Assembly: GCA_030682795.1 (NCBI GenBank)
Contig: JAUXNJ010000012.1
Coordinates: forward strand, 62,001-126,000
DNA length: 64,000 bases
Direction: 5' to 3'
Origin: Sphingobacteriaceae bacterium
Lineage (GTDB): Bacteria; Bacteroidota; Bacteroidia; UBA7662
The notes under the pieces are model-generated. The model was given only the letters and a program-made list of their open reading frames with translations. It made no database searches and was not told where the DNA came from. The translations under genes and the position numbers were made by a program. Shown in pieces: positions 24,871-32,996 of the stretch (positions are counted from its first letter, which is position 1; each line of letters starts with the position of its first letter).

Positions 24871-25956
24871 CTATGAACTTTGGTTGGGTATGTTTAATTC
24901 AAAAGTACTACCCTGACCATATATCGATTCCACTGTGATGCTCCCGGCGAGTTGTTCAACCGCATCTTTAACGATGTAAAGACCAATGCCAGAGCCTGGA
25001 TTCATATTCGTAGCGCGATAAAACATTCTAAATATCTTTTCAACTTCTCCTTCTTTAATGCCGATGCCATTATCAGCAATTCGGATCGTTGCTTTTTGCG
25101 CATCCACTTTGATATCGATACTTACTTGTTTTTCTGTTTTGTTATGGTCCTGATACTTAATGCCATTGCTGATTAAATTGCTCAGGGCTATGCCGAGTTT
25201 GAGTTTATCTGAAACAAAACTTTGTTTTTGGTCGATGTTAATCTTGAAATTCAAGTCTGTTTCTTCCAAGTGGAGTTGGTTTTGAATACAAAAGTCAACC
25301 ATGTCCTTGAAATCTATTTCAGAAGGATGGAAGCTGTTTCTTTTATTTCTGTAATAATCGATGATGCTTTTGATGAATCCGTCTAAACGTTCAACGCTTT
25401 CCTCGATCATACTAAAGTAGGCCTTGGTATTGGTAAAATCTCCCTCCATACGCGCCAATTTTACCACACCTAAAATGCTCATCAGGGGTGAACGCATATC
25501 ATGCGAAGCACTGTACACGAATTTATCAAGTTCAGAATAGGCAAGTTCCAATTCTTTGTTTTTAATCACCAATTGCGCTCTGGTCTGGTAAATCTCATAA
25601 GCTTGGGTAATAGCAGTTCTTATTTCCTCCTCTTTCCAAGGCTTTTGAAGGTATCGAAACACATTTCCTAAATTTACGGCATTTATTACAGCTTGAATAT
25701 CGGTGTAACCTGTAAGCAGGATACGCATCACTTGAGGATGTGTCGACATGATTGACTCGAAAAACTCAATGCCGGTTTCTTTGGGCATCCGTTGATCAGC
25801 AATCACAATGGGTATCTGATGGTTGCGAAGTAATTGGCGGGCTTCTTCGGCACTTTCTGCAATAAATACCTCGTATTCTAATCTGAACGTGGCTCTGAAG
25901 GCATACAAGTTATGCCTTTCATCATCAATGTATAGTACGGCTATTTTACCCATCAT
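24871..25956 (-). CDS. receiver-histidine kinase hybrid (REC-HisKA-HATPase)
   Basis: A 361-residue cytoplasmic signalling protein with no membrane helix. The N-terminal receiver domain has acidic D11/D12, phospho-acceptor D54 (VIADQRMP), T82 (LLTGY) and K105 (QKPW). A helical linker then leads to HisKA with H152 (SASHDMRSPL). The ATPase carries LSNLISNGIKY, DNGIGI and GSGIGLYIV. The order input-receiver then kinase suggests phosphorelay from another kinase, most simply the one encoded just upstream. Its ATG overlaps that gene's TGA by one base (TGATG). The receiver closely resembles the separate regulator at 30048-30512. Confidence 0.9.
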   Translation of the reverse strand: MMGKIAVLYIDDERHNLYAFRATFRLEYEVFIAESAEEARQLLRNHQIPIVIADQRMPKETGIEFFESIMSTHPQVMRILLTGYTDIQAVINAVNLGNVFRYLQKPWKEEEIRTAITQAYEIYQTRAQLVIKNKELELAYSELDKFVYSASHDMRSPLMSILGVVKLARMEGDFTNTKAYFSMIEESVERLDGFIKSIIDYYRNKRNSFHPSEIDFKDMVDFCIQNQLHLEETDLNFKINIDQKQSFVSDKLKLGIALSNLISNGIKYQDHNKTEKQVSIDIKVDAQKATIRIADNGIGIKEGEVEKIFRMFYRATNMNPGSGIGLYIVKDAVEQLAGSITVESIYGQGSTFELNIPNQSS

Positions 25957-28091
25957 CACCTTTGATATTTTGGTAAATCTATTGAAAAAATAGTGCCTTT
26001 ATCAATTTCAGAGGTTACTTTGATGCTCCCTTTATGCAATTCAATGATGCTGTAAACTATCGAAAGTCCAAGCCCAGTGCCTTGTCCCACGCCTTTGGTG
26101 GTGAAAAATGGATCGAAAATTTTGGCACAAACCTCTTCACTCATACCTTTGCCTGTGTCTGAAATGGTAATGTTTATAGATTCAGGCAGGGCTTTGGTGG
26201 TAATGCTGAGGGTCCCCGACTTTTTCTCGCTGTCAACTAACATGGCATGGATTGCATTGTTGGCAATGTTCATAATCACCTGATTGAGCTTACCAGGATA
26301 GCACTCCAAATAAGCATCAGGATCATAGTTTTTGACTACCTGTATCCGGTTGGCCATGGAGCTATTGAGAAGCACCAGGGTGCTATCGATGCCTTCGTTG
26401 AGGTCGACCTTTTTTAAGTCGCTTTCATCAAGTCTAGAAAAAATACGTAAACCCTTTACAATTTCCGCCGTGCGATTAGCCCCTTCACCAATCCCATTGA
26501 GCAACATTTTGATTTCTTCTTTGAGATAATCAAAGTCGATTTCTTTTTTGAAAGCCAATACTTTGTCAAAGTGGTGTTTATCGTGCGTCAGCTCTTCTTG
26601 CAGCTGATCGTAAACATTGATCAAGGCGAAAATATCTTCCATATCTCGCTTGAGTGGCACCACATTGGAAGTAACAAAGTTGATGGGATTGTTGATTTCA
26701 TGGGCAATACCCGCAGTTAATTGACCTAAGGAAGCCATTTTTTCGGCATTTACCAATTGTGTTTGGGCGCTTTTAAGGTTTGTTAAAGTATACTCTAGTT
26801 CTTTGTTAGTGCTTTCCAAGGCAGAGGTACGCTCTTTCACCTTGGCTTCGAGCAATACATTTTGCTGGGTAATGAGTACTGCATTTTCTTCGGCCGTGCG
26901 CAATGCCTCTGCTTGAGAGGCTTCTTTTTCTCTCTTGAGAATGTTGATGCGGTCAGCCAAGGCAACGCTCAGCAATACCGACTCCACGCCGGAACCCATC
27001 AATAATACGTTTTTGGTGAAAAAATTATACGGCAACCAGCCGAGATTACGAGCAACGTACACGAACATCCCGATCATAAAAAACGACCATGCTAAAAGAA
27101 AAAATTTAGCCGTACGCTGGCCAGCAATACTTAGTTTGATAGAGAAAAACAGGGCGTACAACGAAAGTAGCAAGGCCGCAATATCCAATAGGTTGTAGCT
27201 CAATTGATCTAGGCCCAAAAGGTAGACCAATAAAGCTGCGCCATATAGAAACTCAAATACTGTTAATCCTTTGCTTATTTTGGGCAATTGTTTATCGAGT
27301 TGCAGAAAAATACGCGCAAATTGAATGGCGCCATAACCTGCAATAGCACTGAAAATGAGTACCGCTAAGTGGTTCAAATAGCTGTTTTCAGGCCAGAAGT
27401 ATTTGTAAGTATAGCCCAGTAAGGTGGCTTGTGCCAACGCTATGCTGAGGATGTAGAGCACATAAAAGAGATAGCTCTTGTCTTTTACACTGATGTAAAT
27501 GAATAGGTTATAAAAAAACATCACAAACATGATCCCGAAATAGGTGCCGGCGAAAATGTCTGTTCGGTAATTGTTGGTTAAAACAACTTCTCGCTTGCCA
27601 ATGCTTAAGGGTAAACTAAGTTGCTCCATCGATTGAAAACGCAAATAAATTGTGGCTTGCTGTTTTTTTAATAGCGAGAATGGAAAGATGAAGTGTTGAT
27701 GATTAATAGCTCTTTGTGAGTAAGGCAATAAATCACCCATTTGGGTGTGGGTGTAGGACAGCCCATGAGGCACATAGAAATCAATGCGATCGAGCTGTGT
27801 GTTGCTTACCTCTAAGGCTAAGTCTTCGCTGGAGGTGTTGTTGTAAAGCTGAAATCGTACCCAGTAGGCCGATTTGGTGTATTGAAAATTGGGGACCTCT
27901 ACAGTGCTTTTTTGGAAAGCATCTCCTTTGGCAATTACTTGCGCTAAATCCAAATCCCCGCTAGGGTCTTCTAAAAACTCAAGCTGCATGCCAATCACAA
28001 AGGGCTTTTGGCCTTCCTCAAGCACAATGGTTTGGCCTTTCACTGGGCTAGTGAAACAGAGTAAAAAGAGGAATAAGACCACTTTATTCAC
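25956..28091 (-). CDS. 7TMR-DISM sensor histidine kinase
   Basis: A 711-residue membrane receptor kinase. Residues 1-19 are a signal peptide. About 25-170 is a periplasmic DISMED2-type beta domain, a class thought to bind small ligands such as carbohydrates. About 180-390 holds seven membrane helices (7TMR-DISM). A coiled coil (about 395-450) joins to HisKA with H464 in [12 protein letters not shown], and the ATPase has [21 protein letters not shown] and [12 protein letters not shown]. The start is GTG at 28089-28091, two bases after the stop of the acyltransferase-like gene, and the end overlaps the hybrid kinase. Ligand unknown. Confidence 0.9.
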   Translation of the reverse strand: MNKVVLFLFLLCFTSPVKGQTIVLEEGQKPFVIGMQLEFLEDPSGDLDLAQVIAKGDAFQKSTVEVPNFQYTKSAYWVRFQLYNNTSSEDLALEVSNTQLDRIDFYVPHGLSYTHTQMGDLLPYSQRAINHQHFIFPFSLLKKQQATIYLRFQSMEQLSLPLSIGKREVVLTNNYRTDIFAGTYFGIMFVMFFYNLFIYISVKDKSYLFYVLYILSIALAQATLLGYTYKYFWPENSYLNHLAVLIFSAIAGYGAIQFARIFLQLDKQLPKISKGLTVFEFLYGAALLVYLLGLDQLSYNLLDIAALLLSLYALFFSIKLSIAGQRTAKFFLLAWSFFMIGMFVYVARNLGWLPYNFFTKNVLLMGSGVESVLLSVALADRINILKREKEASQAEALRTAEENAVLITQQNVLLEAKVKERTSALESTNKELEYTLTNLKSAQTQLVNAEKMASLGQLTAGIAHEINNPINFVTSNVVPLKRDMEDIFALINVYDQLQEELTHDKHHFDKVLAFKKEIDFDYLKEEIKMLLNGIGEGANRTAEIVKGLRIFSRLDESDLKKVDLNEGIDSTLVLLNSSMANRIQVVKNYDPDAYLECYPGKLNQVIMNIANNAIHAMLVDSEKKSGTLSITTKALPESINITISDTGKGMSEEVCAKIFDPFFTTKGVGQGTGLGLSIVYSIIELHKGSIKVTSEIDKGTIFSIDLPKYQR

Positions 28092-28093
28092 AG

Positions 28094-28828
28094 CTAAAAT
28101 ATTTTGAATTCGTTTGGATCCACATTTTTCAGCTGGAGATCGTAATGTATTTCAACTTCCATTTGTCGGATGGGAGATACTTCTGTATACACTTGCTGGA
28201 GATTTTTTCGAATATCAAAAATGCGCACTTGTTCGGCAGGTTCGGCTTGCTGGATGGTTTGAGCATCTTCTAAAAGCACAATTGTTGCAAGTAAATCGAG
28301 TTTCGGATAGTAAAAAGTGCCGTTATTGCCAATGCTTTTGAGCACCCTGCATCCCACTTTTTCAGCAAATTTGACAGTATAGGGTGCGCACAAAGCAAAA
28401 ATACTTTCAACACCCAGCTGTTCGGCAATCACAACCCCAACCCGGGTCGAAAAAAAGGCACCTATGCCCAAGCCTGATACTTCCCTTGAATTCCACAGGC
28501 CGCAGAGCTCTGCAGTGCCATGGATGCTTTTTTCGCGAACCACATCGTAAATACGGACATCAAATTCACCAGCTGCTTGCTCAATAGGCAAGGGCTGATT
28601 ACCGCCACTACATTGTAATCTTGCACCACCCAAAACCTTGCTACCATCTTCATTTTCAACAAGGATTACAAAACTGGCAGGATTGTTTATCCAGTCGTGA
28701 TTGGCTGAGGTCACCTTTTTAACGCCAGCAACCTCTAATACATGCGCATGCCCTTCAATGAATCGCTCACATGCAACGGAATCATCCGTAGCCCTAAATG
28801 CTCTTATTTTAATGCTATTCAGGACCAT
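28094..28828 (-). CDS. GNAT-fold / autoinducer-synthase-like acyltransferase (putative)
   Basis: A 244-residue soluble protein without a clear named family. The core resembles GNAT/LuxI-type acyltransferases. It has an N-terminal IRAFRATDD strand-helix, a FVILVENEDGSKVLGGARLQ strand pair, and AELCGLWNSREVSGLGIG with the acidic residue and Gly-rich turn expected at the acyl-CoA pyrophosphate site. A helix then leads into GVESIFALCAP and FAEKVGCRVL. The C-terminal 70 residues are extra and unknown. Its start overlaps the stop of the E1-like gene (TAATG), and the sensor kinase begins two bases after its stop. Substrate unknown; the name is from pattern only. Confidence 0.55.
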   Translation of the reverse strand: MVLNSIKIRAFRATDDSVACERFIEGHAHVLEVAGVKKVTSANHDWINNPASFVILVENEDGSKVLGGARLQCSGGNQPLPIEQAAGEFDVRIYDVVREKSIHGTAELCGLWNSREVSGLGIGAFFSTRVGVVIAEQLGVESIFALCAPYTVKFAEKVGCRVLKSIGNNGTFYYPKLDLLATIVLLEDAQTIQQAEPAEQVRIFDIRKNLQQVYTEVSPIRQMEVEIHYDLQLKNVDPNEFKIF

Positions 28829-29931
28829 TAAGCTTGCAAGTTTGGAACGATGGCGTTCATATCTACATAAAACCTTCCGGATGAAACGCGTTCTCCCAAC
28901 AAAATTCTTCTGGCAATTTCGGCAGTAGTACCCCCACCCATCATTACAGCCGAAGCCAGTTGCGGCCAGGTATTGAGCGACTTTCCAATTTCTAAATAAG
29001 AACGCCGGAGACTTTCAGATACCTCGTCAAAGCCAACGATTGCCATTAATAGTTGCATGCGCTTTTCAGGGGGCATATCGCCAGGATTAGAAATGTCAAA
29101 CCCGGCTATTCGGCCATGAAAAAGGGGTAAATCGGTGATTAAATCAAAACGCTCAATGTCTAACATACCACGGTCACTTGTTTCCATGAGCACGGGTAGG
29201 TGGTGTTTTTTAGCAGCAAGCCGGAGTTTGAGTTTGTATTCTAAACTGTCACACTCATCAATGAGGAGGTCTAAACCACCTTGATCAGTAATGAATGCTT
29301 CTATATTTTCGTCTGTGACGCCTTCTACCAAGACTTCTACCTTTAAAAAAGGGTCCATTTCAGCAATTTCCCTGGCCACAATAACCGCTTTGTTTAAGCC
29401 AATATCGCTGATACGTGCCCGCAGGCGGTTTAAATTGCTCAAATCCAAGGTATCAAAATCGGCGAGCACCAAGCTGCCAAAACTGCGCTCCATGGCCATG
29501 GTAAGGGCTATGGCACTGCCTACCGACAAGCCTACGATGCCCACACGCTTTTCGCTGAGCAATTGCTGCGCTGCTTCAGTGATTTTGTATTTGTTGCGAG
29601 AGGTGCGAAGCTCAACAAACTCCTGCTCATCTAACACATGTACCAGGCGCTTGCACCAAGGATAAAGTACCCAAACACCATATTCATGTATCCCAAACCC
29701 GTTTAATTGAGTAGTTATGGCAGCCGCAAGCTCGTTTTCTGCGAAAGTAACACCAGGATTTCGGGTAATAATGAGTTCTTTTAATTGCCTCGGTAGGCTG
29801 TCTTGTATTTGGAGGTCAGGGTCGCTCACAACCAGATTGAAAGCGTCGGCTTCATCCTCCTTGTAAATGCGAAAGAAGATAGGGGAAAAGCTATTCGGCT
29901 CGGCCCCGCTTCTGTAATCCAGGTAGTCCAT
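28828..29931 (-). CDS. ThiF/E1-like adenylating enzyme
   Basis: A 367-residue protein with an E1/ThiF/MoeB-type Rossmann domain at about residues 125-300. The ATP loop is VGIVGLSVGSAIAL (about 130-143), followed by VLADFDTLDLSNLNRLR with the conserved Asp and Arg finger, a GLNKA motif and the IDECDS strand end. The two CxxC zinc pairs of ThiF/MoeB are missing and no catalytic cysteine is evident. The N-terminal 120 residues are unlike ThiF. They recall the N-terminal part of Rv1355c-type proteins, but here without the nitroreductase domain. It leads a four-gene overlapping operon with an acyltransferase-like protein and two kinases. Confidence 0.75.
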   Translation of the reverse strand: MDYLDYRSGAEPNSFSPIFFRIYKEDEADAFNLVVSDPDLQIQDSLPRQLKELIITRNPGVTFAENELAAAITTQLNGFGIHEYGVWVLYPWCKRLVHVLDEQEFVELRTSRNKYKITEAAQQLLSEKRVGIVGLSVGSAIALTMAMERSFGSLVLADFDTLDLSNLNRLRARISDIGLNKAVIVAREIAEMDPFLKVEVLVEGVTDENIEAFITDQGGLDLLIDECDSLEYKLKLRLAAKKHHLPVLMETSDRGMLDIERFDLITDLPLFHGRIAGFDISNPGDMPPEKRMQLLMAIVGFDEVSESLRRSYLEIGKSLNTWPQLASAVMMGGGTTAEIARRILLGERVSSGRFYVDMNAIVPNLQA

Positions 29932-30022
29932 GTGAATGTAGTGATCAATTGCGGCAAGCAGAAATCGAAAGCAATATAGAGATTGATTAAATAATTCCTG
30001 TTATGGTTATCAGGATAAAGTT

Positions 30023-30030
30023 TATTTTTG
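30023..30030 (+). promoter_or_regulatory. -7 element for the stand-alone response regulator
   Basis: TATTTTTG matches TANNTTTG and lies 17 bases before the ATG at 30048. No good -33 TTTG is present. It sits in the divergent spacer shared with the E1-like operon. Confidence 0.35.
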
Positions 30031-30047
30031 AACCAAATAGCCCAATC

Positions 30048-30512
30048 ATGTCAGAAGATAAACTCAGCGTACTCTATGTAGACGACGAAGTAAACAACCT
30101 GCAATCTTTCAAGGCAGCTTTTCGTCGTGATTTTTTAATTTACACTGCAGAATCTGCCAAAGAAGGCATGAAGATTTTGAGTGAAATGCCTATTGAGGTG
30201 ATTATCACCGACCAGCGCATGCCTGAAATGACTGGCGTGGAGTTTTTGGAGTCGATTATACCCCAATACCCAGATCCTATTCGCATCTTATTAACTGGTT
30301 ATAGCGACATCCAAGCGGTGATCGACGCCATCAACAAAGGCCAGGTTTATCATTATATTACCAAGCCTTGGGATGAAGAGCAATTGCGCAACATCATTAA
30401 AAAATCTCTGGAGGTTTATACACTTCGGGCCGAAAACAAAGAGCTTATCAAGAGTTTGTTGCGTGCCAATGAGCAGCTTGAGTTTTTGCTCAGACAAAAA
30501 TTACTCTCCTGA
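30048..30512 (+). CDS. stand-alone response regulator with C-terminal coiled coil
   Basis: A 154-residue protein. The receiver domain (about residues 5-120) has D12/D13, phospho-acceptor D55 (VIITDQRMP), T83 (LLTGY) and K106 (ITKPW). A helical tail of about 30 residues rich in Glu, Leu and Asn follows, without DNA-binding or enzymatic output. The receiver shares the RILLTGY-S/T-DIQAV signature with the hybrid kinase 5 kb away, so the two look like paralogues in one circuit. It is transcribed divergently from the E1-like operon. Its last 12 bases overlap the 3' end of the convergent gene. Confidence 0.9.
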   Translation: MSEDKLSVLYVDDEVNNLQSFKAAFRRDFLIYTAESAKEGMKILSEMPIEVIITDQRMPEMTGVEFLESIIPQYPDPIRILLTGYSDIQAVIDAINKGQVYHYITKPWDEEQLRNIIKKSLEVYTLRAENKELIKSLLRANEQLEFLLRQKLLS

Positions 30513-30962
30513 GGCGGGGTATTTTCTTAAAAAATTAGTGAGCAGCAGCAAAAAAGCTGCAGTACATAAATAATACGCCAGGCCAAGGCTCCAGCTGCTA
30601 ATGGTTCCGTTGATGCCTTGGGTAGCCCGGAAAGCTGTAGTGGTTATGGCAAAAAGCTGGGCGCCGCTGAGCAGCAAACTCACCCTTTTGAGCTTTTGAT
30701 GTAAGTCGATGTTTTTGCGACTGGCCAACATACCCACCAACAAAGCAGCAATGCCGTAGGTTAAATAGGCTAATGCCTTGTTTTCCTGACTGCTGGCTAT
30801 AGTGCCGCTGCCCGCGGAGTACCAATCGAGCCGGTACAAGCCAAATACCAAAGTGCCATCGGTCTGACCTGCAATGTCCCAGCTTACAAAAGGGAATAAT
30901 CCCGTGAGCAATAAAAGGAGCAAGGCCAGCATTGGCAAAAGCGTGCTTTTGATGTGATTCAT
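30501..30962 (-). CDS. four-helix membrane protein, DUF4293-like
   Basis: A 153-residue protein with four hydrophobic segments (about residues 8-25, 66-86, 96-113 and 125-145) and a short polar loop between the first two, LVFGLYRLDWYSAG. Length, topology and gene position recall DUF4293 membrane proteins of Bacteroidota, though the family start MIQRIQ is not seen (here MNHIKSTLLPM). ATG at 30960-30962 is used; a TTG two codons upstream is possible. It converges on and overlaps the response regulator by 12 bases. Function unknown. Confidence 0.6.
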   Translation of the reverse strand: MNHIKSTLLPMLALLLLLLTGLFPFVSWDIAGQTDGTLVFGLYRLDWYSAGSGTIASSQENKALAYLTYGIAALLVGMLASRKNIDLHQKLKRVSLLLSGAQLFAITTTAFRATQGINGTISSWSLGLAYYLCTAAFLLLLTNFLRKYPASGE

Positions 30963-31029
30963 GCACAAAGCTAATATTTTAAGCTGATTGCCCTCCAGCT
31001 TTGCTATTTTTGCGTATCAAAAGCAACAC

Positions 31030-32229
31030 ATGAAAGCAGTATACGTTATCGATGCCCTGAGAACGCCCATTGGAAAATTCGGAGGAAGTTTACGCGATTA
31101 TCGGCCTGATGATTTGGCGGGTTTGGTAATCCGTTCGCTTGTTGCTCGGCATCCGGCCATCGATCCAGCCGACATAGAAGATGTTGTTTTTGGCGCTGCT
31201 AACCAGGCGGGCGAAGACAACCGCAACGTGGCCCGCATGGCCCTGCTGCTGGCTGGCTTGCCTACAAGCATCGGCGGGGTAACCGTAAATCGCTTGTGCG
31301 CAAGCGGACTACAGGCCATCATGGATGCCAGTCGCGCCATCAACAATGGCGATGGCGAGCTGTATTTGGCCGGAGGCGTGGAAAGCATGACCCGCGCACC
31401 TTTTGTAATGGCTAAAAGCAACCAAGCTTTTTCTCGCAATGTCGAAATTTATGATACTACCATCGGCTGGCGCTTTATCAACAGTCGCTTGTCGGATTTG
31501 TATTACCCTTACAGCATGGGCGAAACGGCTGAAAACGTTGCTGAACGCTGGGGCATCAGTCGCCAGGAGCAAGATGAATTTGCCTACCATTCGCAATTAA
31601 AATACCAGCAGGCTGCCGCTGCCGGCAAGTTCAAAGCCGAAATACTGCCTGTTACCATCCACCAGCCCAAAGGAGATCCGCTGCTTTTTGAAGCGGATGA
31701 GCACCCACGTTTGTCGACCCTTGAACAGTTGGCCAAACTCAAGCCGGCCTTTAAAAAGGACGGCACGGTTACCGCTGGCAATGCTTCTGGCATCAACGAT
31801 GGGGCGGCTTGTTTGATGCTGGCTTCCGAGAATTATGTGAAAAAACATGGCCTGAAGCCGCTGGCCAGGGTAGCATCGATGGCCATAGCCGGACTCGACC
31901 CCGCCATCATGGGCGCTGGTCCCATTCCCGCCAGTCGAAAAGCCATGCAGCGGGCAGGCATTACGGCTAAAGACCTAGGCCTGGTAGAACTCAATGAAGC
32001 TTTCGCCAGTCAATCTATTGCCAGTATGCGTGATTTAGAGCTTGATCCAGCCACAGTTAACGTCAACGGCGGTTCCATCGCCTTGGGCCACCCTCTGGGT
32101 TGTTCTGGCGCCCGCATCTCAACCACCTTGTTATACGAAATGCAAAAGCAGCCTGCAGTTCAATACGGCTTGGCAACCATGTGCATTGGGGTGGGACAAG
32201 GCGCTGCCATCATCTACGAAAAGTGCTAA
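31030..32229 (+). CDS. acetyl-CoA acyltransferase (thiolase), 3-oxoadipyl-CoA type
   Basis: A 399-residue degradative thiolase that splits 3-oxoacyl-CoA with CoA. The nucleophile is C90 (VNRLCASGLQAI); the C-terminal GGSIALGHPLGCSGAR supplies the catalytic His, and CIGVGQGAA the second Cys. The GWRF-x-N-x-R...MGETAENVAERW stretch resembles PcaF/PaaJ 3-oxoadipyl-CoA thiolases more than FadA. No other aromatic-catabolism gene is close, so a general beta-oxidation role remains possible. ATG at 31030 fits the family start. The stop overlaps the truA start (TAATG). Confidence 0.88.
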   Translation: MKAVYVIDALRTPIGKFGGSLRDYRPDDLAGLVIRSLVARHPAIDPADIEDVVFGAANQAGEDNRNVARMALLLAGLPTSIGGVTVNRLCASGLQAIMDASRAINNGDGELYLAGGVESMTRAPFVMAKSNQAFSRNVEIYDTTIGWRFINSRLSDLYYPYSMGETAENVAERWGISRQEQDEFAYHSQLKYQQAAAAGKFKAEILPVTIHQPKGDPLLFEADEHPRLSTLEQLAKLKPAFKKDGTVTAGNASGINDGAACLMLASENYVKKHGLKPLARVASMAIAGLDPAIMGAGPIPASRKAMQRAGITAKDLGLVELNEAFASQSIASMRDLELDPATVNVNGGSIALGHPLGCSGARISTTLLYEMQKQPAVQYGLATMCIGVGQGAAIIYEKC

Positions 32230-32996
32230 TGCCGCTGGCGCAACGATATTTTATAGAACTCGCCTACAACGGCACCGCTTACCACGGCTGGCAGCGACAA
32301 CCCAACGCCATGAGCGTGCAGCAGTTGCTGGAGGAAGCCATGACCGTGATTTTAGGGGAGCGCATCATTCTGCACGGACAAGGTCGCACCGATACCGGCG
32401 TGCATGCTACCCGCTTTTTTGCGCATTTCGACTTCCAAGAGCCGCTGCCCGAAAACTTGGTGGTGCGCATGAATGGCTATTTGCCAGAAGACGTGTCTAT
32501 CATTCAGATTTTTAAGGTAGACGAAAAAGCCCATACCCGCTTCAGCGCTACCTCCCGCAAATACGCTTACCACATTCATATCCGCAAGGACCCCTTTGCC
32601 CACCAATGGTCGATGCGCTTGTACAAGCCCTTAGACTTTGAGGCCATGAATCAAGCCGCAGCTTTGTTGTTGCAGCACCAGGATTTTGCCTGTTTTGCCA
32701 GAAGCGGGGGAGGGCAACAAACCACTATTTGTACGGTAACAGAGGCTTATTGGGAACAAAACGGTCACCAAGCTGTTTTTTACATTCGTGCCAACCGCTT
32801 TTTGCGTAATATGGTGCGGGCTGTGGTGGGTAGCTTGCTTGAAATAGGCTATGGTCGCAAGCCCGTAAGCTGGATGCAAGAGTTGTTAGAGCACGGAAAA
32901 CGCTCGGATGCCGGTAGTTCGGTGCCCGCCTGCGGCTTGTATTTAATCGATATCACTTATCCCGAAAGCATTTATCCCCATGAGCCAACCCCCTGA
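32229..32996 (+). CDS. truA: tRNA pseudouridine(38-40) synthase
   Basis: A 255-residue enzyme modifying uridines 38-40 in the anticodon arm. The catalytic Asp is D55 in GQGRTDTGVHA. RYFIELAYNGTAYHGWQRQP opens the fold, and a later FLRNMVRAVVGSLLEIGYG segment is the other TruA signature. The start ATG overlaps the thiolase TAA. An upstream in-frame extension to 32100 lies within the thiolase gene and is not used. Its end overlaps the ABC exporter start by 17 bases. Confidence 0.95.
   Translation: MPLAQRYFIELAYNGTAYHGWQRQPNAMSVQQLLEEAMTVILGERIILHGQGRTDTGVHATRFFAHFDFQEPLPENLVVRMNGYLPEDVSIIQIFKVDEKAHTRFSATSRKYAYHIHIRKDPFAHQWSMRLYKPLDFEAMNQAAALLLQHQDFACFARSGGGQQTTICTVTEAYWEQNGHQAVFYIRANRFLRNMVRAVVGSLLEIGYGRKPVSWMQELLEHGKRSDAGSSVPACGLYLIDITYPESIYPHEPTP

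Noticed and set aside
28828-29931. E1-like enzyme as part of a bacterial ubiquitin-like or CBASS-type defence operon
   Set aside because: No E2-like, JAB protease, ubiquitin-like, cyclic-nucleotide synthase or effector gene is nearby; the partners are signalling kinases.
30598-30966. A 122-residue minus-strand frame inside the four-helix membrane protein
   Set aside because: Alternative frame of the same bases; its composition (many His, Gln, Gly) is that of a shadow, whereas the other frame gives four clean membrane helices.
32042-32515. A 157-residue frame overlapping the thiolase and truA
   Set aside because: Out of frame with both strongly supported genes; a coding shadow without any domain.
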